Source: Leifsonia xyli subsp. xyli str. CTCB07
Lineage (GTDB): Bacteria; Actinomycetota; Actinomycetes; Actinomycetales; Microbacteriaceae
Assembly: GCF_000007665.1 (NCBI RefSeq)
Contig: NC_006087.1
Span: 1,860,001-1,924,000, forward strand
Reading direction: 5' to 3'
DNA length: 64,000 nt
How positions within the stretch are numbered: position 1 is the first letter of the stretch; each line of letters begins with the position of its first letter. The position numbers and the translations under genes were made by a program. Below, piece after piece: positions 9,204 through 17,406 of this stretch. The notes beneath the pieces were generated by a model that worked only from the letters and a program-made list of their open reading frames with translations, did no database searches and had not been told where the DNA came from.

Positions 9204-9752
9204 TCAGCCGGTGTAGTCGCTGCCGACGACCACCGTGAGCTGCGCCCCGGTCTGAGCGAAGTCCTGCGTCTCCTGGATAGTCGCCCCCGTCAAGGACCGG
9301 GCGGCCCCGAGAGCCGAGGCCTGGTTGGCCGGGTCGGAATAGTACACGATCGTCTGCTTCAGATCGGTGCGGGAGGCGTTCGCAACGGCCCCGACCGTCC
9401 AGCCGGCGGCGGCCAGCTTCTCATCCACCCGGCCGGCCAGCCCCGAGATCGATGTGCCATTGAGGATGTTGACAGTCAGAGCCGGGTCCACCGTCGGGAC
9501 GATCGTCGGTGTGGGGGTCGCGCTGAGGATCGGCGAGGCGTTGGCGGAGCGGGACGAACCGCTGAAGGAGATGGAGCCGCTGACGACCGAGAGGTAGAGG
9601 ATACCGGCGCCGACGAGCGCGAGGGTAGCGAGGGCCGCCCAGCCGACCGCGATCCAGCGACGTCTCTTCGGCTGCGGTGCGCGGTGCGCGCCGACGCGCT
9701 GCAGGTCGTCCGGGATCTCATCGAACCGGTCTGTCGAATATTTCTGTGCCAT
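9204..9752 (-). CDS. LytR C-terminal domain membrane protein
   Basis: 182 residues: a short basic cytoplasmic N-terminus, one membrane segment at about 33-57 (WIAVGWAALATLALVGAGIL), a Ser/Thr/Pro-rich linker, then a LytR_C domain (VNILNGTSISGLAGRVDEKL, GWTVGAVANASRTDL, TIVYYSD, VVVGSDY). In LCP proteins this domain follows the catalytic part; stand-alone versions are common in actinobacteria and are presumed cell-envelope factors, with unknown activity. It lies 22 bases downstream of the DUF3263 gene, so the two are likely cotranscribed. Confidence 0.85.
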   Translation of the reverse strand: MAQKYSTDRFDEIPDDLQRVGAHRAPQPKRRRWIAVGWAALATLALVGAGILYLSVVSGSISFSGSSRSANASPILSATPTPTIVPTVDPALTVNILNGTSISGLAGRVDEKLAAAGWTVGAVANASRTDLKQTIVYYSDPANQASALGAARSLTGATIQETQDFAQTGAQLTVVVGSDYTG

Positions 9753-9774
9753 CTAGCGCTGGTTCCTCGTGGTC

Positions 9775-10116
9775 TCAGTCGTGGTGCGGGAGCGTCCGGG
9801 CCTGCCGCACGGCCGAGCGGGTCTCCCGCAGCCGGAGCAGGCGCTTGACAAGCATGGGATCGTGACGGAGCGCCTCGGGCCGGTCGATCAGCGCTCCGAG
9901 AATCTGGTAGTACCGTGCCGCCGAGATGCCGAACTCCTCGCGAATAGCCTGCTCTTTGGCGCCGGCGTGCCGCGACCATTGACGCTCGAACGCGAGGATG
10001 TCGGTTTCCCTGCCGGTGAGCCCCTCCGGCTTCGGCCCGTTCCGGTGGTCGTCTGCTGCGTCGGCCACACGCACCGCCTCCCCTCGCCGTCGCCCGCTGG
10101 TTCCTCTTTCTCGCAC
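9775..10116 (-). CDS. DUF3263 domain protein
   Basis: 113 residues, soluble. The recognisable core LTGRETDILAFERQWSRHAG, AKEQAIREEFGISAARYYQI and LNxLID-like LGALIDRPEAL is a DUF3263 helix-turn-helix-like region conserved in actinobacteria, where it commonly precedes a LytR_C gene exactly as here. DNA binding is suggested by the fold but not shown. The first about 30 residues (Arg-rich) are poorly conserved and the start could be downstream. Confidence 0.8.
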   Translation of the reverse strand: MRERGTSGRRRGEAVRVADAADDHRNGPKPEGLTGRETDILAFERQWSRHAGAKEQAIREEFGISAARYYQILGALIDRPEALRHDPMLVKRLLRLRETRSAVRQARTLPHHD

Positions 10117-10247
10117 TCACGAAACATCCTAGGGGTCGCCTCCTGTGTGTTGGCCGGTGGCGCGCGGCGAAACAGCGGAGCCGGGCGAAACGGAGAGGCG
10201 GGTGCGGCCGCGCCGTTTAGGGTGAGGAGAGACGAGAGGATGCTGCG

Positions 10248-10667
10248 ATGGACGCTGGCAAGGGCGAGTACCAGATCGCCAAGTCCGACGAGGAGTGGCG
10301 CCGCGAGCTCACACCCGAACAGTACGGCGTGCTGCGCCAGGCTGGAACCGAACAGCCGTGGACCGGCGAACTGCTCGACGAGAGCCGCGCCGGGGTGTAC
10401 GCCTGTGCCGCGTGCGGGGCCGAGCTCTTCCGATCGGGCACGAAGTTCGACAGCGGCTGCGGCTGGCCGAGCTTCTACGAATCTGTCCGCCCGGAAGCGG
10501 TCGAACTGCTCGAGGACACCCGTCTCGGGATAACGCGCACCGAGGTCCGCTGCGCGAACTGCGGCTCCCACCTCGGCCACGTCTTCCCGGACGGCTTCAG
10601 AACCCCGACCGGCGACCGCTACTGCATGAACTCGATCTCGCTGGACTTCCAGCCAGAGGACGAATGA
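10248..10667 (+). CDS. msrB: Peptide-methionine (R)-S-oxide reductase
   Basis: 139 residues. MsrB reduces methionine-R-sulfoxide in proteins, protecting against oxidative damage. Zinc-binding cysteines C53/C56 (YACAACGAEL) and C102/C105 (RCANCGSHLG), the substrate loop GCGWPSFYE, HVFPDG and catalytic C126 in RYCMNSISLDF are all present. Length is normal. The stop overlaps the ATG of the nitroreductase gene by four bases (ATGA), so the two form an operon. Confidence 0.97.
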   Translation: MDAGKGEYQIAKSDEEWRRELTPEQYGVLRQAGTEQPWTGELLDESRAGVYACAACGAELFRSGTKFDSGCGWPSFYESVRPEAVELLEDTRLGITRTEVRCANCGSHLGHVFPDGFRTPTGDRYCMNSISLDFQPEDE

Positions 10668-11215
10668 GCGACCTCGTCTCGCGGGTCGCGGCGCGCCGAT
10701 CCCACTCCCGCGTGACCCCGGATGCGCCGGCCCACGAGGAGCTGCTGCCGCTCGTCGCCGCAGCGGGGCGCGTCGCGGACCACACGGCGCTGCGCCCGTG
10801 GCGGGTCATCGAGCTGCGTGGCGAGGCGCGCGTGCGGCTCGGCCGGGCGTTCGCCGAGGATGCGAAGCTGAGCGGACGGGCGGGCGACAAGCTCGCCGCT
10901 AAGCCGCTGCGCTCGCCGCTCCTGCTCGCGATCGTCTCGGTGCGGACGAAGAGCGAGAAAGTCCCCGGCTGGGAGCAGGACGCCGTGGCCTCAGGCGTCG
11001 CCCACCTGCTGAGTCTGCTGCTCCATGACGCCGGCTGGGGCGTGATCTGGCGCACCGGGCGGCACGCCCGGTCGAAAGCGGTCCACCGGATGCACGGGCT
11101 GGCCCGAAATGAGCGGCTGCTCGGCTGGCTCTACGTGGGCGGCATACCGGAAGGCAGCAAGGAGGGACACCGCAAGACGGTGGACCCTGAACGCTTCCTC
11201 AGCGTTCTGGATTAG
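10664..11215 (+). CDS. Nitroreductase family protein
   Basis: 183 residues of the FMN-dependent nitroreductase superfamily: PEW/ALRPWRVIELRGEAR-type phosphate-binding start after ADHT, the central AVASGVAHLLSLLLHDAGWG dimer helix, and GWLYVGGIP near the end. The substrate is not predictable. Cotranscribed with msrB by four-base overlap, suggesting a redox-defence role. It ends four bases inside the convergent maltokinase stop. Confidence 0.85.
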   Translation: MSDLVSRVAARRSHSRVTPDAPAHEELLPLVAAAGRVADHTALRPWRVIELRGEARVRLGRAFAEDAKLSGRAGDKLAAKPLRSPLLLAIVSVRTKSEKVPGWEQDAVASGVAHLLSLLLHDAGWGVIWRTGRHARSKAVHRMHGLARNERLLGWLYVGGIPEGSKEGHRKTVDPERFLSVLD

Positions 11216-12558
11216 GGGACACGCGCCGCCAGCAGCCGCTCCACCGCCTCCAGCGGGATGGGCGCCCACGCCGGCCGGTGCCGCGCCTCATACGCGATCT
11301 CATAGACCGCCTTGTCCAGCTCGAACGCGCCGAGCAGTCGCCGGTGGGCGGAAAACTCTTCGCCCGCCACCGACGCATAGCCGTCGAGGTACGCCTCCCG
11401 CGCGCGCACCGCCCACGCAGCGGCGTCGATCGGCGGTTCCCGGCGCGCCAGCGACCCGGCCACATAGTCGAAGCTGCGGAGCATCCCCGCAATGTCCCGC
11501 AGGGTGGCGTCCAGCCGGGCGCGCTCGGCGAGGGGCCGCAGGGGTTCGCCCTCGAAGTCGATGAACTGCCAGCCGCGCTCCGGCGAGCGCAGCGCCTGGC
11601 CGAGGTGCAGGTCACCGTGGATGCGCTGGAGGGTGGGGATCGCCGCGGTCGCGGCCTCCTCATAGACGGCGGCGATCCCGGGCCGCAGCTCCTCGACGGC
11701 GGGGACGGCGGCGGCGGTGACGGCGAGACAGCGGAACATGCCGTCGAGAGCCTCAGCCACATCCCGGCGATCGGCGGGGCGGGTGGGGAACGCGACGGCG
11801 AGGAGACGGTGCAGCTCGGCCGTGTCGGCGCCGAGAGCGAAAGCCTGCCCGGCGAAGTCCTCGCCGCGCTCGGCTGCGCGGAGGGCGAGCTCCCAGCCGT
11901 CCTCCACCCCGGGAACGAAGTCCTGAACGAGAGCGAACTCGCCGCAGGCCCGTCCGCCGTCCGGCGCGGGCCACGAACCGGTCAGCCAGCCGAACAGGGC
12001 GGGTGTGTACACGGAGCCTTCGCGGGTGAGGGCGGCGAGGGTGGAGATGTCGGGGTTCTCGCCCGCCTGGAGGACACGGAAAACCTTCACGAGGGCCTGT
12101 CCGCCGCCCGCGAGCTCGGCGACGATGGAGGTGTTGGACTGCTCTCCGGACAGCAGGCGGGAGGAAACGACCCGCACGTCGCTGCCCATGCTGCGGCCCT
12201 GCGCGGAGGCTTCGCCGCCACCGGCCCGGCCCGCGCCCGACATGAGCGCGGTGAGGGCCCCGACGTAAGCGTCCTCAGCCGGGCCGTCATAGAGGTGACA
12301 GCCCCCGGTTTCACCCACGAACGCGGCCGGATCGCCGTCGCGGCGGGCGCGGGCGACGAGCGGGACCTGGTAGACGCGCGGGACGCGCGGGGCATTGTCG
12401 CAGAAGAGGTGGGTGAGGATACGGACACCGGCGATGGCATCCACGCCCGGCTGCACCTCGAACGACGCCAGCAGACGCAACCTCGGCTCAACGCTTTTGG
12501 TGGAGTACCAGCGCTGGCGGCGCATCCACACGCCGACGAGCTCCGTGAGTTCGGTCAT
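11212..12558 (-). CDS. mak: Maltokinase
   Basis: 448 residues, close to the family length of about 450. Maltokinase phosphorylates maltose with ATP to maltose-1-phosphate, feeding GlgE in the trehalose-to-alpha-glucan pathway. Visible: MRRQRWYSTKS, SNTSIVAEL and ALVKVFRVLQ in the N-lobe, LVQDFVPGVEDGW, the catalytic loop RIHGDLHLGQ, FIDFEGEPLRPL, and LRDIAGMLRSFDYV. ATG at 12558 chosen because the sequence before it is not family-like. It stands alone: no treS or glgE adjoins. Confidence 0.9.
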   Translation of the reverse strand: MTELTELVGVWMRRQRWYSTKSVEPRLRLLASFEVQPGVDAIAGVRILTHLFCDNAPRVPRVYQVPLVARARRDGDPAAFVGETGGCHLYDGPAEDAYVGALTALMSGAGRAGGGEASAQGRSMGSDVRVVSSRLLSGEQSNTSIVAELAGGGQALVKVFRVLQAGENPDISTLAALTREGSVYTPALFGWLTGSWPAPDGGRACGEFALVQDFVPGVEDGWELALRAAERGEDFAGQAFALGADTAELHRLLAVAFPTRPADRRDVAEALDGMFRCLAVTAAAVPAVEELRPGIAAVYEEAATAAIPTLQRIHGDLHLGQALRSPERGWQFIDFEGEPLRPLAERARLDATLRDIAGMLRSFDYVAGSLARREPPIDAAAWAVRAREAYLDGYASVAGEEFSAHRRLLGAFELDKAVYEIAYEARHRPAWAPIPLEAVERLLAARVP

Positions 12559-12763
12559 GCCTGCACCGTACCCCTCCAGGCGTTCCAGCGACCACGCCCC
12601 GGAACCGGCTGCGGGTCTGTCTGCGCGCCGTTCACAGGCGCATCGTACGCACAGAGACCAGAGCGGGGGCGGGTCCTGCCCCCGGCTCCCCCGCGGGCCA
12701 TGCCGGGAGGATACGGCCTGTCTTGATGCGCCTCCCAGCCGCGGCACGCTACGGTGAACGATT

Positions 12764-13516
12764 GTGACCGAGACGGCAGAAAACCCGAACCCACGCCGCG
12801 CCGCGCGGAGATCCGGGTGGAAAACGCTCCTGCGGGATGTCGTCGTCATCTTCGTGGTGGCGGTCCTCGTGTCCTTCCTCATCAAGACGTTCGTCGCGCG
12901 TTCTTTCTACATTCCCTCAGGTTCCATGGAGAACACGCTCCAGATCAACGACCGCATCATCGTCAACGAGTTGCAGCCGAGTGTGTTCGGGTTGCAACGC
13001 GGGGATGTGATCGTGTTCAAGGACCCGGGGGGATGGCTCCCCGCGGCCGCGCCCCAGCCTCAGCAGAACCTGCTCCAGCAGGGAGTGGGGGGCATCCTCG
13101 ACTTCGTCGGGCTGGGGGCGTCCGACAGCGACCAGCATCTCGTGAAACGGATCATCGGCCTGCCCTTCGACAACATCACCTGCTGCAACGCGCTCGGACA
13201 GATGTCGGTCAACGGCGTCCCGCTGAGGGAACCGTACGTGCTCCTGCCGGCCGGGCAGCTGGCGGTCTCTGCGAAACCGTTCGACGTCACCGTGCCCAAA
13301 GGCGAGGTCTGGGTCATGGGCGACAACCGCTACAACTCGGCGGACTCGCGCTACCACATGAACGATCCGGGCAAGGGTTTCGTCCCGCTCTCGGATGTCG
13401 TGGGCCGGGCTTTCGTGGTCAGCTGGCCGGTGAGCCATTGGACCGGGCTCTCGAACTACCCGGAGACGTTCCGGGGCACCGAGCGCCAAGACAAGGGAGA
13501 GCACCGAGACAAGTGA
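12764..13516 (+). CDS. lepB: Signal peptidase I
   Basis: 250 residues. Type I signal peptidase cleaves leader peptides of exported proteins outside the membrane. One membrane segment at about 24-43, catalytic serine S54 in IPSGSMENTL, general base K128 in HLVKRIIGLP, box E VWVMGDNRYNSADSRYH. GTG start. An extra loop (about 85-122, GGWLPAAAPQ to GLGASDS) is typical of Microbacteriaceae. It is the only protease of this kind in the window. Confidence 0.95.
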   Translation: MTETAENPNPRRAARRSGWKTLLRDVVVIFVVAVLVSFLIKTFVARSFYIPSGSMENTLQINDRIIVNELQPSVFGLQRGDVIVFKDPGGWLPAAAPQPQQNLLQQGVGGILDFVGLGASDSDQHLVKRIIGLPFDNITCCNALGQMSVNGVPLREPYVLLPAGQLAVSAKPFDVTVPKGEVWVMGDNRYNSADSRYHMNDPGKGFVPLSDVVGRAFVVSWPVSHWTGLSNYPETFRGTERQDKGEHRDK

Positions 13517-13531
13517 GCCGGGAGCAGGCCG

Positions 13532-14503
13532 CTACTCGGTGCGCTCGGCACGACCGTGCCGCCAATAGCCCATGAAGGCCACCCGGCCGCGGTCGATCCC
13601 ATACCCGCGCACGAGCAGCCGGCGCAGCGTCTTCACCACGGCCGACTCGCCCGCGATCCAGGCGTAGAAACCGCCGGCGCCGTTCTCGGGATGCTCCCAG
13701 AGGATCTCGCGTCCACATCGACAGCGGCCAGGCGCTGCCGGCGGCCGCGGGGGGCGGCGGCCGCGGCGACGACCTCGGGATGCCCGGCCAGCCACGCGGT
13801 CACGGCGGGTGTCAGCTCGCACCCGTGCTCGCCGCCCTGCCGGCTCAGCCAGGTCGCGGCGGCACCCTGGGGCAGATCGAGCGCCAGGGCGTCGGCGGCG
13901 GCCGGGACTTCGATGAACGCGTGTGCGCGGCGCCCCTCCGGCAGTGTCTCCAGGATGGAGGCGATGGCCGGGGCGGCGGTCTCGTCCCCCGCGAGCAGGA
14001 GGTCTCCGGCGTCCCGAGGCCGCCAGTCGATGCCGACACCGCTCTGGGGGCTGCGGGCGTCCGGGCCGATGACGACGAGTTCGGAGCCGGGACCGGCCGC
14101 GGCCAGCCAGCGCGAGGCGGGACCGCTCGCGCCCTCGCCCAGCTCGGCATGCACGACGAAGTCGATGTCGAGGCGACATGTACGCTGATCGATGTCTCGG
14201 ACGGTGTACGTGCGGAACGGGTTGCGGCGGTGCTCGGGCAGAGCGCGCCACCGCTGGTGCCAATCGCCGGAGCCCAGGTCGCAGAAGCTGCCGTCGTCGA
14301 GCGGGAAGAGCAGCTTGACGCGCTGGTCGAGGCGTTCGGCGCCGAATGTGGCGAAGTCGTCGCAAGCAAGGCTCACGCGAGTAGAAGTGCGGGCTGAGCC
14401 GGCGGACCGCGGCCACAACGTCGCGATACGGACGGTAGGCCGGATGGTCCGTGACGGGCGGAGCGAGCAGAGCCACGCGGCGATCCTTCCGGACGGGAGT
14501 CAA
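13532..14503 (-). pseudogene. Siderophore-interacting protein (ViuB family), frameshifted
   Basis: The family's features are all present but spread over frames: start MTPVRKDRR and [17 protein letters not shown] in one, then [27 protein letters not shown] (FAD-binding), [19 protein letters not shown] (NAD-binding) in a second, and the end [31 protein letters not shown] back in the first. Breaks lie near 14375 and 13710. The intact family reduces ferric siderophores with NAD(P)H. The start is TTG. A DtxR-type iron box sits directly upstream, so regulation is better preserved than the enzyme. Confidence 0.85.
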
Positions 14504-14507
14504 GAGT

Positions 14508-14526
14508 AAGGTAAGGCTAGACTAAC
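14508..14526 (-). promoter_or_regulatory. DtxR/IdeR iron box
   Basis: TAAGGTAAGGCTAGACTAA matches the 19-bp consensus TWAGGTWAGSCTWACCTWA at 17 positions. It ends five bases before the start of the siderophore-interacting gene, so iron-loaded DtxR would block its transcription. Confidence 0.75.
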
Positions 14527-14645
14527 CCACTGAGCGATCGCCGTGCGGACAGCGATGTCCGGGCATCCGGCCGATCCGCACGACGGGAGGCCGAGCCCGG
14601 CGTCCCCGGTCGGTGTGCGAAATGAGACGGACCGGAAGGACAACC

Positions 14646-14975
14646 GTGAAGCACATGATGTTCGTGATGACCGATCCGGAGCCGGACACCGTGCCGGACG
14701 AGTCCGACGTCGAGCTGCGGGTGGGCGAACTGGACGCCTCCGGCAGGCGGATCATCGGCGAGGCGCTCAAGCCGCCGGCGTCCGCGCGCATCGTCCGCGT
14801 CCGCCACGGAGAGCGCTCTGCCGCCGACAGACCCGGCTCCGACTCGACGGCCTGGATCTGCGGCTTCGACATCCTGGAGTGAGAGAGCGTCGACGAAGCC
14901 GTGAAGATCGCCGCCCGGCACCCGATGGCACGTAACGGACGGCTGAAGATCCGCCCGTTCACGACAGGGGAGTGA
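14646..14975 (+). pseudogene. YCII-family protein with internal TGA
   Basis: From the GTG at 14646 the frame reads VKHMMFVMTDPEPDTVPDES, then RIVRVRHGE and WICGFDILE, stops at TGA 14880, and continues in the same frame with ESVDEAVKIAARHPMARNGR and LKIRPF to a stop at 14975. Both halves together give a complete YCII (YciI-like) domain of about 109 residues, a small alpha/beta fold with unclear enzymatic role. Family members usually carry a cysteine at the TGA position (ILECxSLDEA), so one base change (TGC to TGA) explains it. The end overlaps the convergent regulator gene. Confidence 0.75.
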
Positions 14976-15618
14976 GCCGGTAGCGGTGCTCCGGGCGGCC
15001 CGTCGCGCCGTACCGAAGCGCCACTTCGGCGACGCCGCGCGCGGCGAGCGCGGCCAGGTAGCGCTGCGCGGTGGCGCGCGAGACACCGATCGTGGCGGCC
15101 ACGTCCGCAGCCGCCACCTCCCCTGCACGCAGTTCGGCGAGCACCAGCTGTTCGGTCGCCGACCGGGACGCGGGGGCGGCCGCGTCGCCGGAGTGCAGAA
15201 TGCGCAGGGCGCGCTCGATCGCCTCCTGGTCGGCGGCGCGGTCGTCGCGGAGGACATTGCGGTAACGCTGGTAGGCGTCCAGGCGCTCAGCGAGCAGGCG
15301 CGCCGCGAACGGTTTGACGAGGTAGGCGAGCGCACCGGAGCGCAGCGCCCGGCGCACGCTCGCGCCGTCGGAGGCGGCGCTGATCGCGAAGGCGTCGACC
15401 TCCAGCTCAGCGAGCACGGCCAGGCCGTCCCCATCCGGCAGGAACACGTCGAGCAGCACGAGGTCGGGCGCCTGCTCGCGCACGGCTGTGCGGGCTGCAC
15501 GAGCGGTCGTGACCGGTTCGAGGGCCGTGAACCCGCGCCACGCGGCGACGATGTCGCGGTGCAGTCCCGCGACGCGGAAGTCGTCGTCCACCACCAGAAC
15601 CCGCAACGCACCGCTCAT
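14959..15618 (-). CDS. CitB/DcuR-type response regulator
   Basis: 219 residues: receiver domain with LVVDDDFRVAGLH and phospho-acceptor D57 in LVLLDVFLPDGDG, K in YLVKPF, then a helix-turn-helix output (VAATIGVSRATAQRYLAALA, GRPEHRYRL) of the CitB/DpiA class that controls di- and tricarboxylate uptake. Four-base overlap with the upstream kinase gene. The divergent CitMHS gene is the obvious target. The regulator is intact although its kinase is not. Confidence 0.88.
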   Translation of the reverse strand: MSGALRVLVVDDDFRVAGLHRDIVAAWRGFTALEPVTTARAARTAVREQAPDLVLLDVFLPDGDGLAVLAELEVDAFAISAASDGASVRRALRSGALAYLVKPFAARLLAERLDAYQRYRNVLRDDRAADQEAIERALRILHSGDAAAPASRSATEQLVLAELRAGEVAAADVAATIGVSRATAQRYLAALAARGVAEVALRYGATGRPEHRYRLTPLS

Positions 15619-17246
15619 CCCGCTCCCTCCTCGACTGTGCCTGGCAGCCGGGCGCACAGCACCGCGCCCGAGCCGGAACCGCCCGGATCGATGACCCACA
15701 CGTCGCCGCCACGACGCCGGGCGAGGGCGCGACTGAGCGGCAGGCCGAACCCCGAGCCGTGGACGCTGTCTGCCGCGAGTCCGGTCGTCGCGGAGGCAGG
15801 AGCGAAGGGCGCGGTGCCGAACGCAGCCAGCGGGTCGCGCATCCCGTCGCCGGAATCGCTGACGGTGACATACAGGGTATCGCCATCGTCGAGCACATCG
15901 ACTTCGACCCAGCGAGGCTCCTCTCCCGCCACCGCCGCGCGCACCGCATTGTCGATCAGGTTGCCGATCACCGTTGCGACGTCCTCTGGATCGCACACCG
16001 TGCCGCGCACCAGCGTCTCCGCACCGAGCGAGAGGAGCACGCCGCGCTCGGCGGCTTCTTCGCCCTTGGCTCCGAGCAGCGCCTGGAGGTAGGGCTCCTG
16101 AAGCCGGTCGGCGTGCTGAACCGAGAACTTGAGCGGCCCGCGCGCGACCACCTCGCCGAGGTAGGCACGCGCCTCATCGCAGCGGTCCGCGGCGAGCAGG
16201 CCGGAGACGACGTGCAGACGGTTGGCGAATTCATGGCGCTGCGCCCGCAGGGCGTTGGTCATCGTGGCGACCGCGTCCAGCCGCCGGGTGAGCGAGACCA
16301 GGTCGGTGCGATCGCGGACCACCACCGCGCACAGGTCCCGTCCCGCCCGTTCGACCCGGCGCACGTCGACGTAGAGGACGCGGCTGTGACGGACGATCTC
16401 CGTCGATCCGGTCCGCTGATCCGCGAGCCGTGCGGCCAGCTCCGCGGGCAGACCGAGCGCCGCGACAGGAGCGCCGAGCACGCCTTCCACCCCGAGCAGT
16501 TCTGCGGCCCGGCCGTTGCAGACCGTCACCCGGCCGGCGGAGTCGGCGGCGAGAACGCCCTCGCCGACGCCGTCGAGCACGGCAGCCCTGTCCTGCACGA
16601 GCGCGGTGAGCTCCTCCGGCTGCACCCCGAGCGTGAGGCGCGCGAGCCGCCGTCGCAGCAGGACGGAGGCGACCGCGCCGATCGCCAGCGCGGCGAGCGC
16701 GGCCGCGCCGACCGCGGTGAGCAGCTGGGGCAGCTGCTCGAAGACGCTGACGGAGGCGAAGCCCACGCTCACTTCTCCCACCGGCGACACGCCACCCGGC
16801 CCGTAGACCGGCACCTTCGCACGCGCCGACTCGCCGAGTGTTCCCGTCTCCCAAGAGACGATCTCCTTCCCGGCGACCACGGCGCGGTAGTCGGTGCTCA
16901 CCTCGCTCCCGAGCCGGGCCGGGTCGGGATGCGCCAACCGGATGCCGTGGTCGTCGGTCAGCACCACGAAGAGCGCGCCGGTGCGCTTCCGCACCCTTTC
17001 GGCGAGCGGCTGCAGCGGTCCCCGCGCGAGCACAGCCGCCGCCGGGGCTCCGGAGTCGCCACTGTACCGCGCGACGGCGGCGCGCACACCGGGTGATCCC
17101 CGTCGTGCGCGATGGCGAGCGCCGTACGCTCCGCCGCACCGCGCAGCTGCTGAACGCCAAGCCACGCAGACACACCAGCTCACACCGCGACAACAGCGGA
17201 GACCGTTGCGAGCTGGAGCAGGAGGACATGGCTGGCGAAACGCACC
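15615..17246 (-). pseudogene. CitA/DcuS-type sensor kinase, broken N-terminus
   Basis: The C-terminal 500 residues are in one frame: PDC-type sensor end (FVVLTDDHGIRLAHPDP, KVPVYGPGGVSPVGEVSVG), membrane segment, PAS, the CitA-type HisKA RAQRHEFANRLHVVSGLL, and HATPase NLIDNAVRAA, GSGFGLPLSRALA. The start lies in another frame: VRFASHVLLLQLATVSAVVA, then an in-frame TGA, then AGVSAWLGVQQLRGAAERTA, followed by a frameshift near 17095. So the first membrane segment is separated from the rest and the kinase is probably dead. Confidence 0.8.
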
Positions 17247-17406
17247 CCGACAGCGTATGGTGCCGCAGGCCACCTTACAATGAGCACAACGCGCAGAACA
17301 CGCGGATCGCGCTCATCGTGAACGAATGCGAAATATCCAGGAGGGACCTCCCCCATTCCCTACGGTGTGTGGGAAGTCCCCTATCCGCCTCGACGAAGGA
17401 GTCGAC

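Noticed and set aside
14880..14882. Selenocysteine insertion at the TGA
   Set aside because: No SECIS-like hairpin is evident directly after it and YCII proteins are not known selenoproteins; a nonsense mutation is simpler.
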